Positions 10,221 to 19,851 of a DNA stretch of 64,000 nt are shown piece after piece. Every line of letters begins with the position of its first letter. Positions within the stretch are counted from its first letter, which is position 1. The stretch is from Entamoeba histolytica HM-1:IMSS. Lineage: Eukaryota > Evosea > Mastigamoebida > Endamoebidae. Location: NCBI RefSeq assembly GCF_000208925.1, contig NW_001914924.1, positions 1-64,000 on the forward strand, given 5' to 3'. The notes below the pieces were generated by a model that searched no databases, was not told where the DNA came from, and saw only the letters and a program-made list of their open reading frames with translations. The translations under genes were made by a program, and so were the position numbers.

Positions 10221-11203
10221 TTCTCTTATTCCTTGATGCTCGTAAATGGACAAAAAAGATGTTACTTGACCAATTACAAAAGATGGGAGAATATGGATTA
10301 GCATATCGGTGTTATTTAAATGAAATAGAGGCAAACCAATTTTTTCATATTGACAAACAATTCTATGAGAAATATTCTAAAAAAATGAGACTTGACCTTG
10401 TTTGGATAGAACGTATCAACAAAATTTCAAATAAAATTATAGAAAATACAGCAGCTTGTGTTATTCAAAAAGCAGTTCGTTCAATGCTTTATTCTAAAGA
10501 AGAAAAACGATATCTCTATTGTGGCAATGTAGTGAAAGAATTCATTACAACAGAAAGCACATACTGTGAACAGTTAGGTGTTGTAGAAAACTTAATCCAC
10601 CAACCTTTGATAAAACAAGAAAAACCACTTTTAACTCCTGAACAAATGAAATTAATATTTGGAGGAGTTTCAGTTATTTATGGTGTAAATACAGCTCTAT
10701 TAGAAAATTTGAGAGAAAAACTATCAGTTTATACACAAAATTCTCGATTTGGTCGTATTGTATTGACTTTTACTCCATTGTTGAGAGTTTATAGTGACTA
10801 CTGTCAAATATATCCTCAGATTAATCAGCTAGTAAGTTCAATGAAAGTACCACATCCCTTTGGGACATTCTACAAACTTCAAATGAAACAAGCACCAGAA
10901 CACCTCCAAGGATTTGATTTACTCTCCCTTCTAATCACACCAATCCAACGATTACCAAGGTATAGACTGTTATTGAAGGATTTATTAAAACATTTACGAC
11001 CAAGTGATGTAGATTATGAAGACGTAAAAAAAGCATTGGATGAAATTGAAAAAGTAACTTCATTTGTTAATACCCAAAGCGAAAAACAAGAGAATCTTGT
11101 GAGTTTGAAAAATAGTTATTTACGACTTAGCTTCAAAGAAACACAATTAAATAGATATTTTTTATCGAGAATAAAACTTTCTACAAATGAACTTTTAGTT
11201 TAA
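10221..11203 (+). CDS. RhoGEF (DH domain) with IQ motif, 5' end missing
   Basis: The visible 327 residues start inside the gap. An IQ-like motif (AACVIQKAVRSMLYSKEEKRY) is followed by a Dbl-homology domain: VVKEFITTESTYCEQLGVV is conserved region 1, LTPEQMKLIFGGV region 2, and LLITPIQRLPRYRLLLKDLL the signature helix of region 3. DH domains load Rho/Rac GTPases with GTP. IQ before DH is common in Entamoeba RhoGEFs. The protein stops about 30 residues after the DH domain, with no room for the usual PH domain. The reading frame after the gap is clean to the TAA. Confidence 0.9.
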
Positions 11204-11504
11204 CTAAATAAATAATGAAAAGAAGTGTTTCATTGACAAAGATCATGACAAAGAGTTTATAGTTTTTATTATTATGACTGTAAAGGAGTTTTGAGATTTT
11301 TATGGTGGGTGTTGTATTGTTTTTTATTTTTGAAAAATTTCAAGATTTTATATATACTTTCATATTACTTCAATAATAATAAACTGAAGAAATTTTAACA
11401 TTTCTTTTTTATAGTATAAACTCTCTTTGTTAATAAGTTTGCTTTTTTAAACATCAAAAAAGTTAAAAAATAATAAATATATCTTCATTTGTTGTTATGA
11501 ATAT

Positions 11505-12155
11505 TAAAAAGTGTTTATTTCAGTTTCTTCATTATGTTTTATTTCTATTCTATGTTTGTATTATATGAGAATTAGTTGATTCTATTCTATTATCAGAATT
11601 GAATGCGTAAAACATTAAATCCTTCATATTTTTGAATAGTATTGCTATGTATTATATTGGTGAAGTCTAAATGAAATTTTATTGATTTTAATCTTCTTAC
11701 AGATTCATTTTGTATTAATCCATTTATTGATAATATTACAGGTATTATTTCTACATATATTAAATCTCTATTGTTTCTTAATTTCTCTTGTAATTCTTTG
11801 TATTTATTTTGTGAATATAATTTAATTCTATATTCTTATCTTGACATATAGCAACATCTATAATATTAATATATCATTTCTTCTCTTTCATCTTTTGATA
11901 ATATATATCATGTCTTCTAGCATTGAATGAATTGTCATTAACCAATAAATCAATATTATAAGTTATAATCATTTCATCAATATTAATACATTTTGGAGGA
12001 TTATTAAAATCAATTGCATTAAATTCATTAAATTAGGTAATGAATAATTGTTTATATATTTGTTTACACACATAGTCATGTTTTAATATTTGATTCTTTT
12101 TCATTACATCCTAACAGTATATGATTAATAGATGCAATTGTTTTATAACAACATT

Positions 12156-12158
<3 letters not shown>
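11505..12158 (-). mobile_element. LINE 3'-end fragment, copy A'
   Basis: Near-identical to copy A over 11563-12158, but it keeps more of the element's 3' end (GTGTTTATTTCAGTTTCTTC region). Around 11870-11920 it carries the ATATTAATAT stretch and the CATGTCTTCTAGCAT version, which match copy B rather than copy A, making it a mosaic. Its frame is broken by many stops. Confidence 0.8.

Positions 12159-12191
<33 letters not shown>
12159..12191. repeat. 33-base poly(A) run between LINE fragments
   Basis: Same junction as at 9056-9078 but ten bases longer. On the minus strand this is the poly(T) end of copy B' running into the 5' edge of copy A'. The length difference shows the two blocks are not one sequence read twice without error. 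Confidence 0.9.
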
Positions 12192-12193
<2 letters not shown>

Positions 12194-12877
12194 TCAATTA
12201 ATAGATATATCCTCAATTGGATTTTCTTCATACTGAGAAGTGATTATTTCAGTTTCTTCAATATGCTCTATTGGTGTAATAGAGTTCATTTCTAGCATGC
12301 TCGCATTAGATTGTTCTTCTTCTAATGTGCTGCCAGAATTTCCTGTATAAAACATTAAGTCTTTCATATTTTTTATTATTATTGTTCGTAGGATTTTGGG
12401 GAAGTGTAATTGTAATTTTAGTGTTTTTAATCTTCTTGCTGATTCTTTATGTATTAATCCATTTATTGATAATATAACAGGTATTATTTCTACATATATT
12501 ATTTCTCTATTGTTTCTTATTTTCTCTTGTAATTCTTTGTATTTATTTATTTTATGAATATATTTTATTTCTAAATTATTATCTTGACATATAGCAACAT
12601 CTATAATATATCATTTATTTTCTTTCATATTTTGATAATATATATCTGGTCTTCTAGCATGGAAAGAATGGTCACTAACCAATAAATCAATATTGTAAGT
12701 TATTATCATTTTATCATTATTAATACATTTTGGAGGATTATTAAAATCAATTGCATCAAATTCATTAAAATGTGTAATTAATAAGTGTTTAAATATTTGT
12801 TTACAAACATAATCATGTTTTGATATTTGGTTCTTCTTCATTACAGGACATCCTAACATTTTATAACAACATTCATA
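12192..12877 (-). mobile_element. LINE 3'-end fragment, copy B' (endonuclease, PD motif kept)
   Basis: Same extent as copy B. On the minus strand the endonuclease keeps RRPDIYYQNMKE with the intact PD dipeptide, followed by a stop before the region encoding IIDVAI. The Cys/His knuckle (CCYKMLGCPV, KHDYVC) is present. The 5' edge is 37 bases upstream of the TFB2 ATG, so the LINE occupies the region where the TFB2 promoter is expected. Confidence 0.85.
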
Positions 12878-12914
12878 ATTAAAAAAAAAATAAATAAAAA
12901 AACTTAAAAATTTA

Positions 12915-14369
12915 ATGGAAAATAATATAATAGAAAAAGACATTATTAAATATTTTCAAGTTTTACCAGAAATAGCCATGAAATCAGCATATAAATCGAA
13001 GTGGACATGTTCAGAAATATTTCGATTATTACCTGGAATGTGTCAAAGTTTGTTATTAAGAATTATTTTTCTAACGGAAAGAATCAGCATAAATGAAATG
13101 TACAATCAATTTAAAATACCAAATGAAACAATGGATGAAGTGATTAATACAATCCATAGCATTCATATTATTGATAAAGAAGAAGAAGATGGAATTTTGT
13201 ATATAAAACTCAACAATGACTTTCAAAGTAATTTTAAAATGAATCTTACGGGGTCAATGGAGCCAGCATATAAAATTAAAGAAGTTAACGAAAAAGTATC
13301 AAAAATAATTCAAGAGAAATGTTTAAAAGAAAATTGTATTAAAACATTTGAATATTTTATGAATAAATTACTTCAATTTAATAGTCAACCAAATATTTCA
13401 AATAATCCATTAAGAATATTTAAAGACTTAGAATTAGTTAAAGAAGAAACAAGACAAATAACTCGAAAAGGATATCAATTCTTATTTCAAGAAACAAAAA
13501 CACAACTTTGGGTTATTATGCTTAGTATTATTGGACTTATTCAAAGAAGAATATCACCATTTATTAATGATGTTTTTGAAATGACATATTTAAAAGAACA
13601 TATTATTTATAACTGCGATCATTTTAAAAAAGTATATGGACCAGACCCACTTCAATTATTTAATGACCTTGGTATTATTGTATATTATAAAGAGCAAAAT
13701 GTTATGGCAATTACTCCATTAATGTCTCTTCTTCGATCAAATGCTAATATTCCAAGTGACCTTGTAAAAAAGCCTAAAACAATAACTGAAATTAATTATT
13801 CTGTTTATATTTATACAGAGAGTCAGTTTCAAGTTGATTTATATAGACTATTTATTAGAAAGAATTTCCAATTAGCTAATTTATGGGTTGGAAAACTTAA
13901 TCATCAATCAGTAACAGAGGCATTTGCAAAAGGAATTACTAGTGAAATGTTAATTAATTTCTTGCAACCAAATTTACCAAGAACAATTCAAAAACAAATT
14001 GATTTATGGAAAAAAGAAATAAATCGTTTTAAAGAAGAACATGTAGTTCGTTATAGATTTTATGATGATGCAATTGGAAGACAATTATTTGTTATAGTTA
14101 AAAATGAAAGTGACAGATTAAAAGCAACAATATTAGAAAAAGAAGATATTAGACTAATATTTGTAAAATATCAATATGGAGAAACTATTCGATCATTCAT
14201 GAAAAAGAAAGAAAGAGAACTTTTATTAAAACAACCACGTCCTTCTTCTACTTCTCTTCCTCTTTCATTATCAACTGATAATTCAAAAAACAATATTCAT
14301 TCAGGTATTAAAAGAAATGTTCCTGAAGGTATAAAACCCAAACCATCAAAGAAATACATTGTTGATTGA
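12915..14369 (+). CDS. TFB2: TFIIH subunit p52 (TFB2/GTF2H4)
   Basis: A 484-residue protein, the usual length for TFB2. The N-terminal winged-helix-like part includes FRLLPGMCQSLLLRIIFLTE. The signature of the family follows: TRQITRKGYQFLF, then QETKTQLWVIMLSIIGLI. The C-terminal part matches the region that binds the p8/TTDA subunit (QIDLWKKEINRFKEEHVVRYRFY). Its role is general transcription and nucleotide-excision repair in the TFIIH core, where it anchors the XPB helicase. The tail is Ser/Pro/Lys-rich. The start ATG is backed by an identical start in the partial duplicate at 9808. Only 37 bases separate the ATG from the LINE fragment. Confidence 0.9.
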   Translation: MENNIIEKDIIKYFQVLPEIAMKSAYKSKWTCSEIFRLLPGMCQSLLLRIIFLTERISINEMYNQFKIPNETMDEVINTIHSIHIIDKEEEDGILYIKLNNDFQSNFKMNLTGSMEPAYKIKEVNEKVSKIIQEKCLKENCIKTFEYFMNKLLQFNSQPNISNNPLRIFKDLELVKEETRQITRKGYQFLFQETKTQLWVIMLSIIGLIQRRISPFINDVFEMTYLKEHIIYNCDHFKKVYGPDPLQLFNDLGIIVYYKEQNVMAITPLMSLLRSNANIPSDLVKKPKTITEINYSVYIYTESQFQVDLYRLFIRKNFQLANLWVGKLNHQSVTEAFAKGITSEMLINFLQPNLPRTIQKQIDLWKKEINRFKEEHVVRYRFYDDAIGRQLFVIVKNESDRLKATILEKEDIRLIFVKYQYGETIRSFMKKKERELLLKQPRPSSTSLPLSLSTDNSKNNIHSGIKRNVPEGIKPKPSKKYIVD

Positions 14370-15054
14370 AAAAAAAAATCATTTTGAATTTAATAAAATA
14401 TTTATTTCATTTTATGATGTTTTTTTTTTCTTTTAAAATACTTCCAGAAATTCTTCTTTTTCTTTTGTGTTTATAACAAATTGTATTATTAAAAGAATTG
14501 AGGTATTTAATTTATCTTACTATCACAGAAACATGTGTTATCTTTATCTTTAGAAGAAATATAATCCAAATAGCATTTGAAAACAAAACCCAAAACAAAA
14601 ATAAAATTCCTCTTATTGATTCTTTTTCTAGAATGTAAAATGATGTGGAATATTTTAATGTTAAATAAATTTTGGAAAATCCACATTTTAGTATTAATTA
14701 TATCAATTCTTTCCTTTTTAATTTGTTTCTTTTGTTTATTTATTGCTTAGTATTTTCAAAAGAATGTTTATATGTAATGCTAATTATAAAAAATAAGTTT
14801 ATTTGATAAAACTATGACTCAAGAAATGGTTTGTAGAAAAACTACGATAAATGGAATTAAAAAAAAAACAAATAAGAAACCGTCACAAAAAAACTAAATA
14901 GATCTATAAAATCAAAAAAAGGTTTGAAAGAAAATAAAATTACAGATTAAGTAATTGTAGTTATCGTTTTTCAATAATATTATAAATGAGTTTTTACCCC
15001 CTCCATGTCATGAGATACTATATAAACATAGAATTAATAAGTTAAATCCATCTC
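14370..15054. other. Intergenic, 685 bases; promoter of the following gene at its right end
   Basis: AT-rich, with no open frame or RNA gene recognised. The right end holds a TATA-like element (see next entry). Confidence 0.6.
15017..15028 (+). promoter_or_regulatory. TATA-like core promoter element
   Basis: The sequence TACTATATAAAC lies about 27-38 bases upstream of the ATG at 15055. Entamoeba transcripts have very short leaders and a TATA-like element about 30 bases before the start site, so the placement fits. No clear GAAC element is seen with it. Confidence 0.45.
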
Positions 15055-15606
15055 ATGTTTAAGGGTGTTATTTTGATTGCATTCCTTGTATGTTCTAATG
15101 CTATTGAAGTCTCTAAAGAAGTACAAGTCTCACAAAAAAGTATTGAAGAGAAAGTTGAAAAAACTCTTATATTAAGTAATAATTATGAAAAAATTGCAGA
15201 GAGACTTCATCCAAAGAAAACTGAATATACATATGAAGAAATTCTTCTTATTCTTAGTTATTATATTGCTGCTGAATATAATGTAGATAATGCAAATCAA
15301 ACTGTTCCATGCTATGTAATTACTAATGTAAAGCTTTCATTTATTGATACTGATAGAGCTGGATATCTTTGGGAAGTATTAAATACTGCTCCTGGTATTG
15401 AAGTTTCTAACTTAAAGAAAAATAATCCAGCCGACCCAGCTGAAGAAAATGTAGAATTTTATTTCCTTGTTAAAGCAACTAGTGTTGGAGCTACTGGAAC
15501 TCTTCATTTCAAATATTATTGTCCATATAAACCAGGTTCTGAATTAAAATATTTCCAAATTACATTTGTAGGAGAAGAATTTGATTGGACTCCATTATTC
15601 CCATAA
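15055..15606 (+). CDS. Secreted chagasin-like (ICP, I42-type) protein, putative
   Basis: A 183-residue protein with a clear signal peptide (MFKGVILIAFLVCSNA). After a charged helical linker, the C-terminal 100 residues resemble chagasin, an inhibitor of papain-like cysteine proteases. RAGYLWEVL corresponds to the NPTTGFxW loop. FYFLVKATSVGATGTLHFKYY then CPYKPG corresponds to the FHVTVKAAGTH...YMRPWTG strand-loop. KYFQITFVGEEF is the last strand. All three inhibitory loops are changed: no NPTTG, no GxGG, and CPY in place of RPW. It may be a diverged inhibitor or another use of the same fold. Known Entamoeba ICPs control their abundant secreted cysteine proteases. The family call is inference from pattern only. 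Confidence 0.5.
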   Translation: MFKGVILIAFLVCSNAIEVSKEVQVSQKSIEEKVEKTLILSNNYEKIAERLHPKKTEYTYEEILLILSYYIAAEYNVDNANQTVPCYVITNVKLSFIDTDRAGYLWEVLNTAPGIEVSNLKKNNPADPAEENVEFYFLVKATSVGATGTLHFKYYCPYKPGSELKYFQITFVGEEFDWTPLFP

Positions 15607-15745
15607 AGAGTGTAATAGATTCTTTTATTATTTTCTTTCATTTTTGTTTCTTTAGAAAATAACAATGTATAATGAAAAAATGTTATTGAATTTTGTTTTA
15701 TTCAAAAAAAAAAACTGGAAAATAGTTATTTGTATTATAACAACA

Positions 15746-16642
15746 ATGAACAAACAAGAACCATTTATCTATAAAATGAAAGTAGTTGATCTTATTAATG
15801 ATAAAAAAGAAGATGAAATGATTCAATTGATTGTTCAAGCAATGAAAAAACTTCATGATCCGTTGGAAGAAAAATATATCACGAAACGAGATGAAATGAT
15901 TCAATCATTAAAACAACTTGATGGATTACTTGTTTCAGAAGAAATAGCTCAAAAAAGAGTTCCTCTTATGACAATAAAACAAGTTGAAGACAAAGAAAAA
16001 GAATTAAATTCATTCCAAATAGAAGAAAAGAAAACAGAAAAGATTAAAGAGGAAATTAAAACAAAAGAAGAACAACTTTTGAAAATGAAAAAGGAAGTTA
16101 ATGAAAAACAAATAAAATGTGAGGAATTATCCAAACAACAACAAGAGCAGCAAAATACAATTAAGTTAATTAAAAATTATACGTTAGACGATATTAATAA
16201 GAAGAAATTAGAACAAGATGCTAAAGAAGTTGAACTTGTTGAAGTTAAAAAAAAAGTAAAAGAAACCAAAGCATCATTAGAACAAAAAAAACAAGAGAAC
16301 CAAAAGCTTAAAAATGAGAGAGATGAATTATTAAAGAAGATTGAAGAAATAGAAACAATCAACACAAATGGAGAAACTAAAATAAAAGAATTAGAAGATG
16401 AAATTAAAAAATTAAATGATTTTATTCAAACAAGAAAAAGAGAATTAGAAATGGAAGCTACTGCACTTGAAAGAAAAGGAAGAGATTTAGAAAAAGAAAT
16501 TGATGAAATTCAAAAACATATTATTGAATCATGTAATGCTCTTGGAATTGATGTTAGTCCTCTTGAAATAGAAAATAATCTTGATTATCAACAAGTTAAT
16601 GATATTGAATCTCCAATCGACGATGATGGACTTTTGTTTTAA
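15746..16642 (+). CDS. Coiled-coil protein
   Basis: A 298-residue protein from the ATG at 15746 (MNKQEPFIYKMKVVDLIND). An upstream in-frame ATG at 15665 would add 27 hydrophobic and basic residues that overlap an A-rich leader, so I prefer the internal start. From about residue 60 to 265 it is an almost unbroken heptad-rich coiled coil of Lys/Glu (KEKELNSFQIEEKKTEKIKE, QKKQENQKLKNERDELLKKI). The ends are non-coiled: a short N-terminal globular part and an acidic tail ending DDDGLLF. No motor or membrane domain is seen. A structural role in vesicle, cytoskeleton or centrosome-type assemblies is possible but not shown. Confidence 0.8.
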   Translation: MNKQEPFIYKMKVVDLINDKKEDEMIQLIVQAMKKLHDPLEEKYITKRDEMIQSLKQLDGLLVSEEIAQKRVPLMTIKQVEDKEKELNSFQIEEKKTEKIKEEIKTKEEQLLKMKKEVNEKQIKCEELSKQQQEQQNTIKLIKNYTLDDINKKKLEQDAKEVELVEVKKKVKETKASLEQKKQENQKLKNERDELLKKIEEIETINTNGETKIKELEDEIKKLNDFIQTRKRELEMEATALERKGRDLEKEIDEIQKHIIESCNALGIDVSPLEIENNLDYQQVNDIESPIDDDGLLF

Positions 16643-16729
16643 TTAAAATGAACAATTAATATTTTTTTATGTTTATTCAAAAAAAAACAAAAGGAAAAAA
16701 AGTAATGAACAAATCATAACATATTTAAT

Positions 16730-17485
16730 TTACAACAAATCATCGACAGTATCACTATCATCACTTTCTTCTTTAATTCTATGAGATACATAATTTTGAA
16801 TAACAGAAGTAATGTCATATGATTGGGCATTAACAAGACAATCTTTTTCTCCCATATGCTCAAGAATCATATTATGAATTTGAGAACCTAATTTAGTTAT
16901 GTCTAAAATTCTTAAACTACAACCATTTAATGATAATGTCTTAATTCTTCTCATTCCAATAGCATGTCCATATTTTGATATTCTACATTTCTTCTCAACA
17001 GCAACCACTTCTGGATGACTTAAAGCTAAGTCAAGTAATTTAGAATTAGTTACTGCATCTAAACATCTTCGTTTATCTCGTAAGTCTTCAACTTCTGGAA
17101 CAACATCATAACTTTTATAGACTAAAGTTCCTTCTTTTTTAATTGAATTAATAGTGAATAATTGACTTGTTGTTTTTCCTTTTTTGTATAACTTATTAAT
17201 TTTTAACTCATATCCAAATGTTGCAAGTAACCCTATTAAAAATGACTGTTGAGCTGCATCTCTATTCTTTGACTTCCTCTTAGCATTAAGCATTTCTTCT
17301 TGGTATGTTTCTTGTCTTTTATTTTGTTTAGACTTACTTGAAGTTAATTCTTTTTTAATATTCTTTTGATTAACTTCATTATCTACAGAATTTGGCTCAG
17401 AATTAATTGGACGTAAGAGAAGTTGTCCATCAGAGTCACACATAAGACGAACTGAATGAAAGGCACTATGGCTTTCTGTCTCCAT
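16730..17485 (-). CDS. Unrecognised family protein, member 1 (four paralogues in this window)
   Basis: 251 residues from an ATG. After a polar head and a basic stretch (KSKQNKRQETYQEEMLNAKR) come motifs shared with the proteins at 35497, 45654 and 53982: QQSFLIGLLATF, then a stretch with RISKYGHAIGMRRIKTLSL, then GSQIHNMI. The end is acidic (EESDDSDTVDDLL). No known domain, signal peptide or membrane segment is recognised. This is the most diverged of the four; the central LLYDLC-like motif is weak. The basic and acidic low-complexity ends would suit a nuclear protein, but that is a guess. Confidence 0.8.
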   Translation of the reverse strand: METESHSAFHSVRLMCDSDGQLLLRPINSEPNSVDNEVNQKNIKKELTSSKSKQNKRQETYQEEMLNAKRKSKNRDAAQQSFLIGLLATFGYELKINKLYKKGKTTSQLFTINSIKKEGTLVYKSYDVVPEVEDLRDKRRCLDAVTNSKLLDLALSHPEVVAVEKKCRISKYGHAIGMRRIKTLSLNGCSLRILDITKLGSQIHNMILEHMGEKDCLVNAQSYDITSVIQNYVSHRIKEESDDSDTVDDLL

Positions 17486-19851
17486 TTCTGTATGATTGAT
17501 TTTTGAATCTTCATTTTTTCAAGTACCAATAACAGACGTGTTTACAATAAGCGCCACATCGTATTGACGTGTGAATTTATTGAATGATTTTTTGAATGAA
17601 ATTAAAACTGAATAGTAAATATTAATTATTTAATCAATTTTTCTTCTATAATCTTCTTTCTAAATCATTGAATTATTAATAGTTCAACTTTTTCTATCTT
17701 TTTTTTTCCTTTTAAAAAAAATTATACTTTTACAATTGTTTTATTGTTATGATGTTTTTATTCCACTTCTAAAACTTAAATAAACTTCATGACTGTTTGG
17801 TTTGAAAGGAGTTTTTTTTAGTTTTTATGATTGGAACTTTTTTTTTTATGACGACACTTGCTTAAACATTGACCTTTTTCTTTGAAGCTAAAAATGATAA
17901 AAAAAACAACAACAAATCCCTTCTTCTCTTCTAAACAACTTTTGTTTCATTATTTTTATAATTAACATTATTTCGTTTTTATTTTTTACCATTAAACCAA
18001 TTTTATTACTTTCATTTTCACTACAACACAACTTTAAATGATTCAAACTTCTTTAAGTCAAGTAACATTTCTTGTGTGTGAATAAATGTTATCATCAAAA
18101 CTTGAATGGAAGATATTAGTAATTAAAATTAAATAGTTAACCATCGTCATATTCAAAATTATTCTAAAACTTACAAATAATGATAGTCTTGTAAGAAGTT
18201 GTTAATAAATAAACAATTCATGCTACTCTTAAAAGTATCTTTCCCTATGAAAAATCTAAAAATAAGCGAATCAAGTCAAATGATTAACGAAAACAAATTT
18301 ATGAATAGAAAAGTCTTGTAAATGTAGTTGTTAGTTAAATTAGTTTAACGTGTTAATCATTTTATAGAATAACATTGGTTCTTTTTATTTCAAACCAATA
18401 ATAATAATTTTATTTATAGTTATTTAACGATACTCCAACTAACTTAACTCATTCATTAACTCATTAATTAAAAAAAAAACTAGCTTAAAGTCTTATTACG
18501 TTGTGCAGTTATAAAAATGGATGAATGTCCAATTCATTTATTTGCTTAAGAATTGAATATATTTATTAAATTTGTTCAATTTTCAATTTATCAATTTATC
18601 GTTTGTTCATATAAACCCTTGTTGTATTATTCTTTAATGAAAAGGTAAAGCAAAGATATTGTTATTGAGTTATTGACAAAATAAACACACTTGTTTTAAA
18701 CTATCTTAATTTGAAAGGAAATTTATCATAGACATTTTGTTTATTGAGTTTGTGTGAATTTTTATACTTAAAAAGTGTTTTAATATCTACTCAAATAATC
18801 ATTTCGTAAAGATTTGTCTTTTACTTTATAAATTAACTCTTATTCATTCTTATTCTAACAATAGACAGAATTGTTAAAACATCACATTTTGTAATACTGC
18901 CAACGTTTATTAGTATTTTCTGTTTACTTTTTATTTTTTCTTTTATGTCATGGCTCTTTTAATGATTTGATTATTGAATGTTATCTAAACGATTTTTGGG
19001 TTGAATAATCAAAACTCCCAATAGTCATTGAAATTATTCTTTGTTTAGTAAAAAAAACAACTTCATATTTCTGAGGAATGTCTAAAGAATATTATATCTA
19101 ATTTAATTAACTACATCACTTATTGTTGATAATACTTAAAAACTATAGGATGTGGGAAATAGTCAATCTTTTAAAAGGAATAGTATAAAAAGCACATTGA
19201 AGTTTATTGTCTAAACAAATTATGTTAATTTTTCAACATACCACTAAAAGAAGAAAGGACATAACTTCATTATTTAATTAATTCTCTATACATTGATGAA
19301 ATTGAGATGAACAAGTGGTTCAATTTTGTTGATGGTTTAGAATGTTGATGTAATTGAATGATAACGAGAGAATAATGCCTGTTATTCTTTTGTATTTACT
19401 TGAATTATACATCTTTTTAATTAAAATATTAAAAAGTTATTAGTGTGTTTTAGGCACTTCTGTATTTATATAAGTTAAGAATATCTTAATTAGTCATTTG
19501 TTCTATTTATACTATTGTAAATTACTATTTTCAATTAATGAATGATTTTATTAATACATTTAAATAAAATAAAATGTATTACAATTACATTATTATTACA
19601 TTAATTTATATCATATTCATATATATTCTATTCATTTGATGATTCATTAAGTTAACATAACAATTTGAATATTCATTATTGTTATAAAAGAAAATTTAAC
19701 AAATGAATATTAATGAATTTAACAAATTATTTTAATTAAAATACTTTTATTTTATTATTCTTTATTATATTTTTTATTATTTTATTTATTAACCAAATAA
19801 TTTTAATTAATTACTTTTCTTATTATTTGTACATATTCTTTTCTTCTTTAT
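17486..19851. other. Gene desert of about 2.4 kb
   Basis: No open frame of useful length on either strand, no recognisable LINE protein and no tRNA-like structure seen. It is AT-rich, with short homopolymers and many scattered T-runs. The left part (17500-17600) may hold the promoter of the minus-strand gene ending at 17485. The right end is the 3' flank of Hsp70. Confidence 0.6.
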
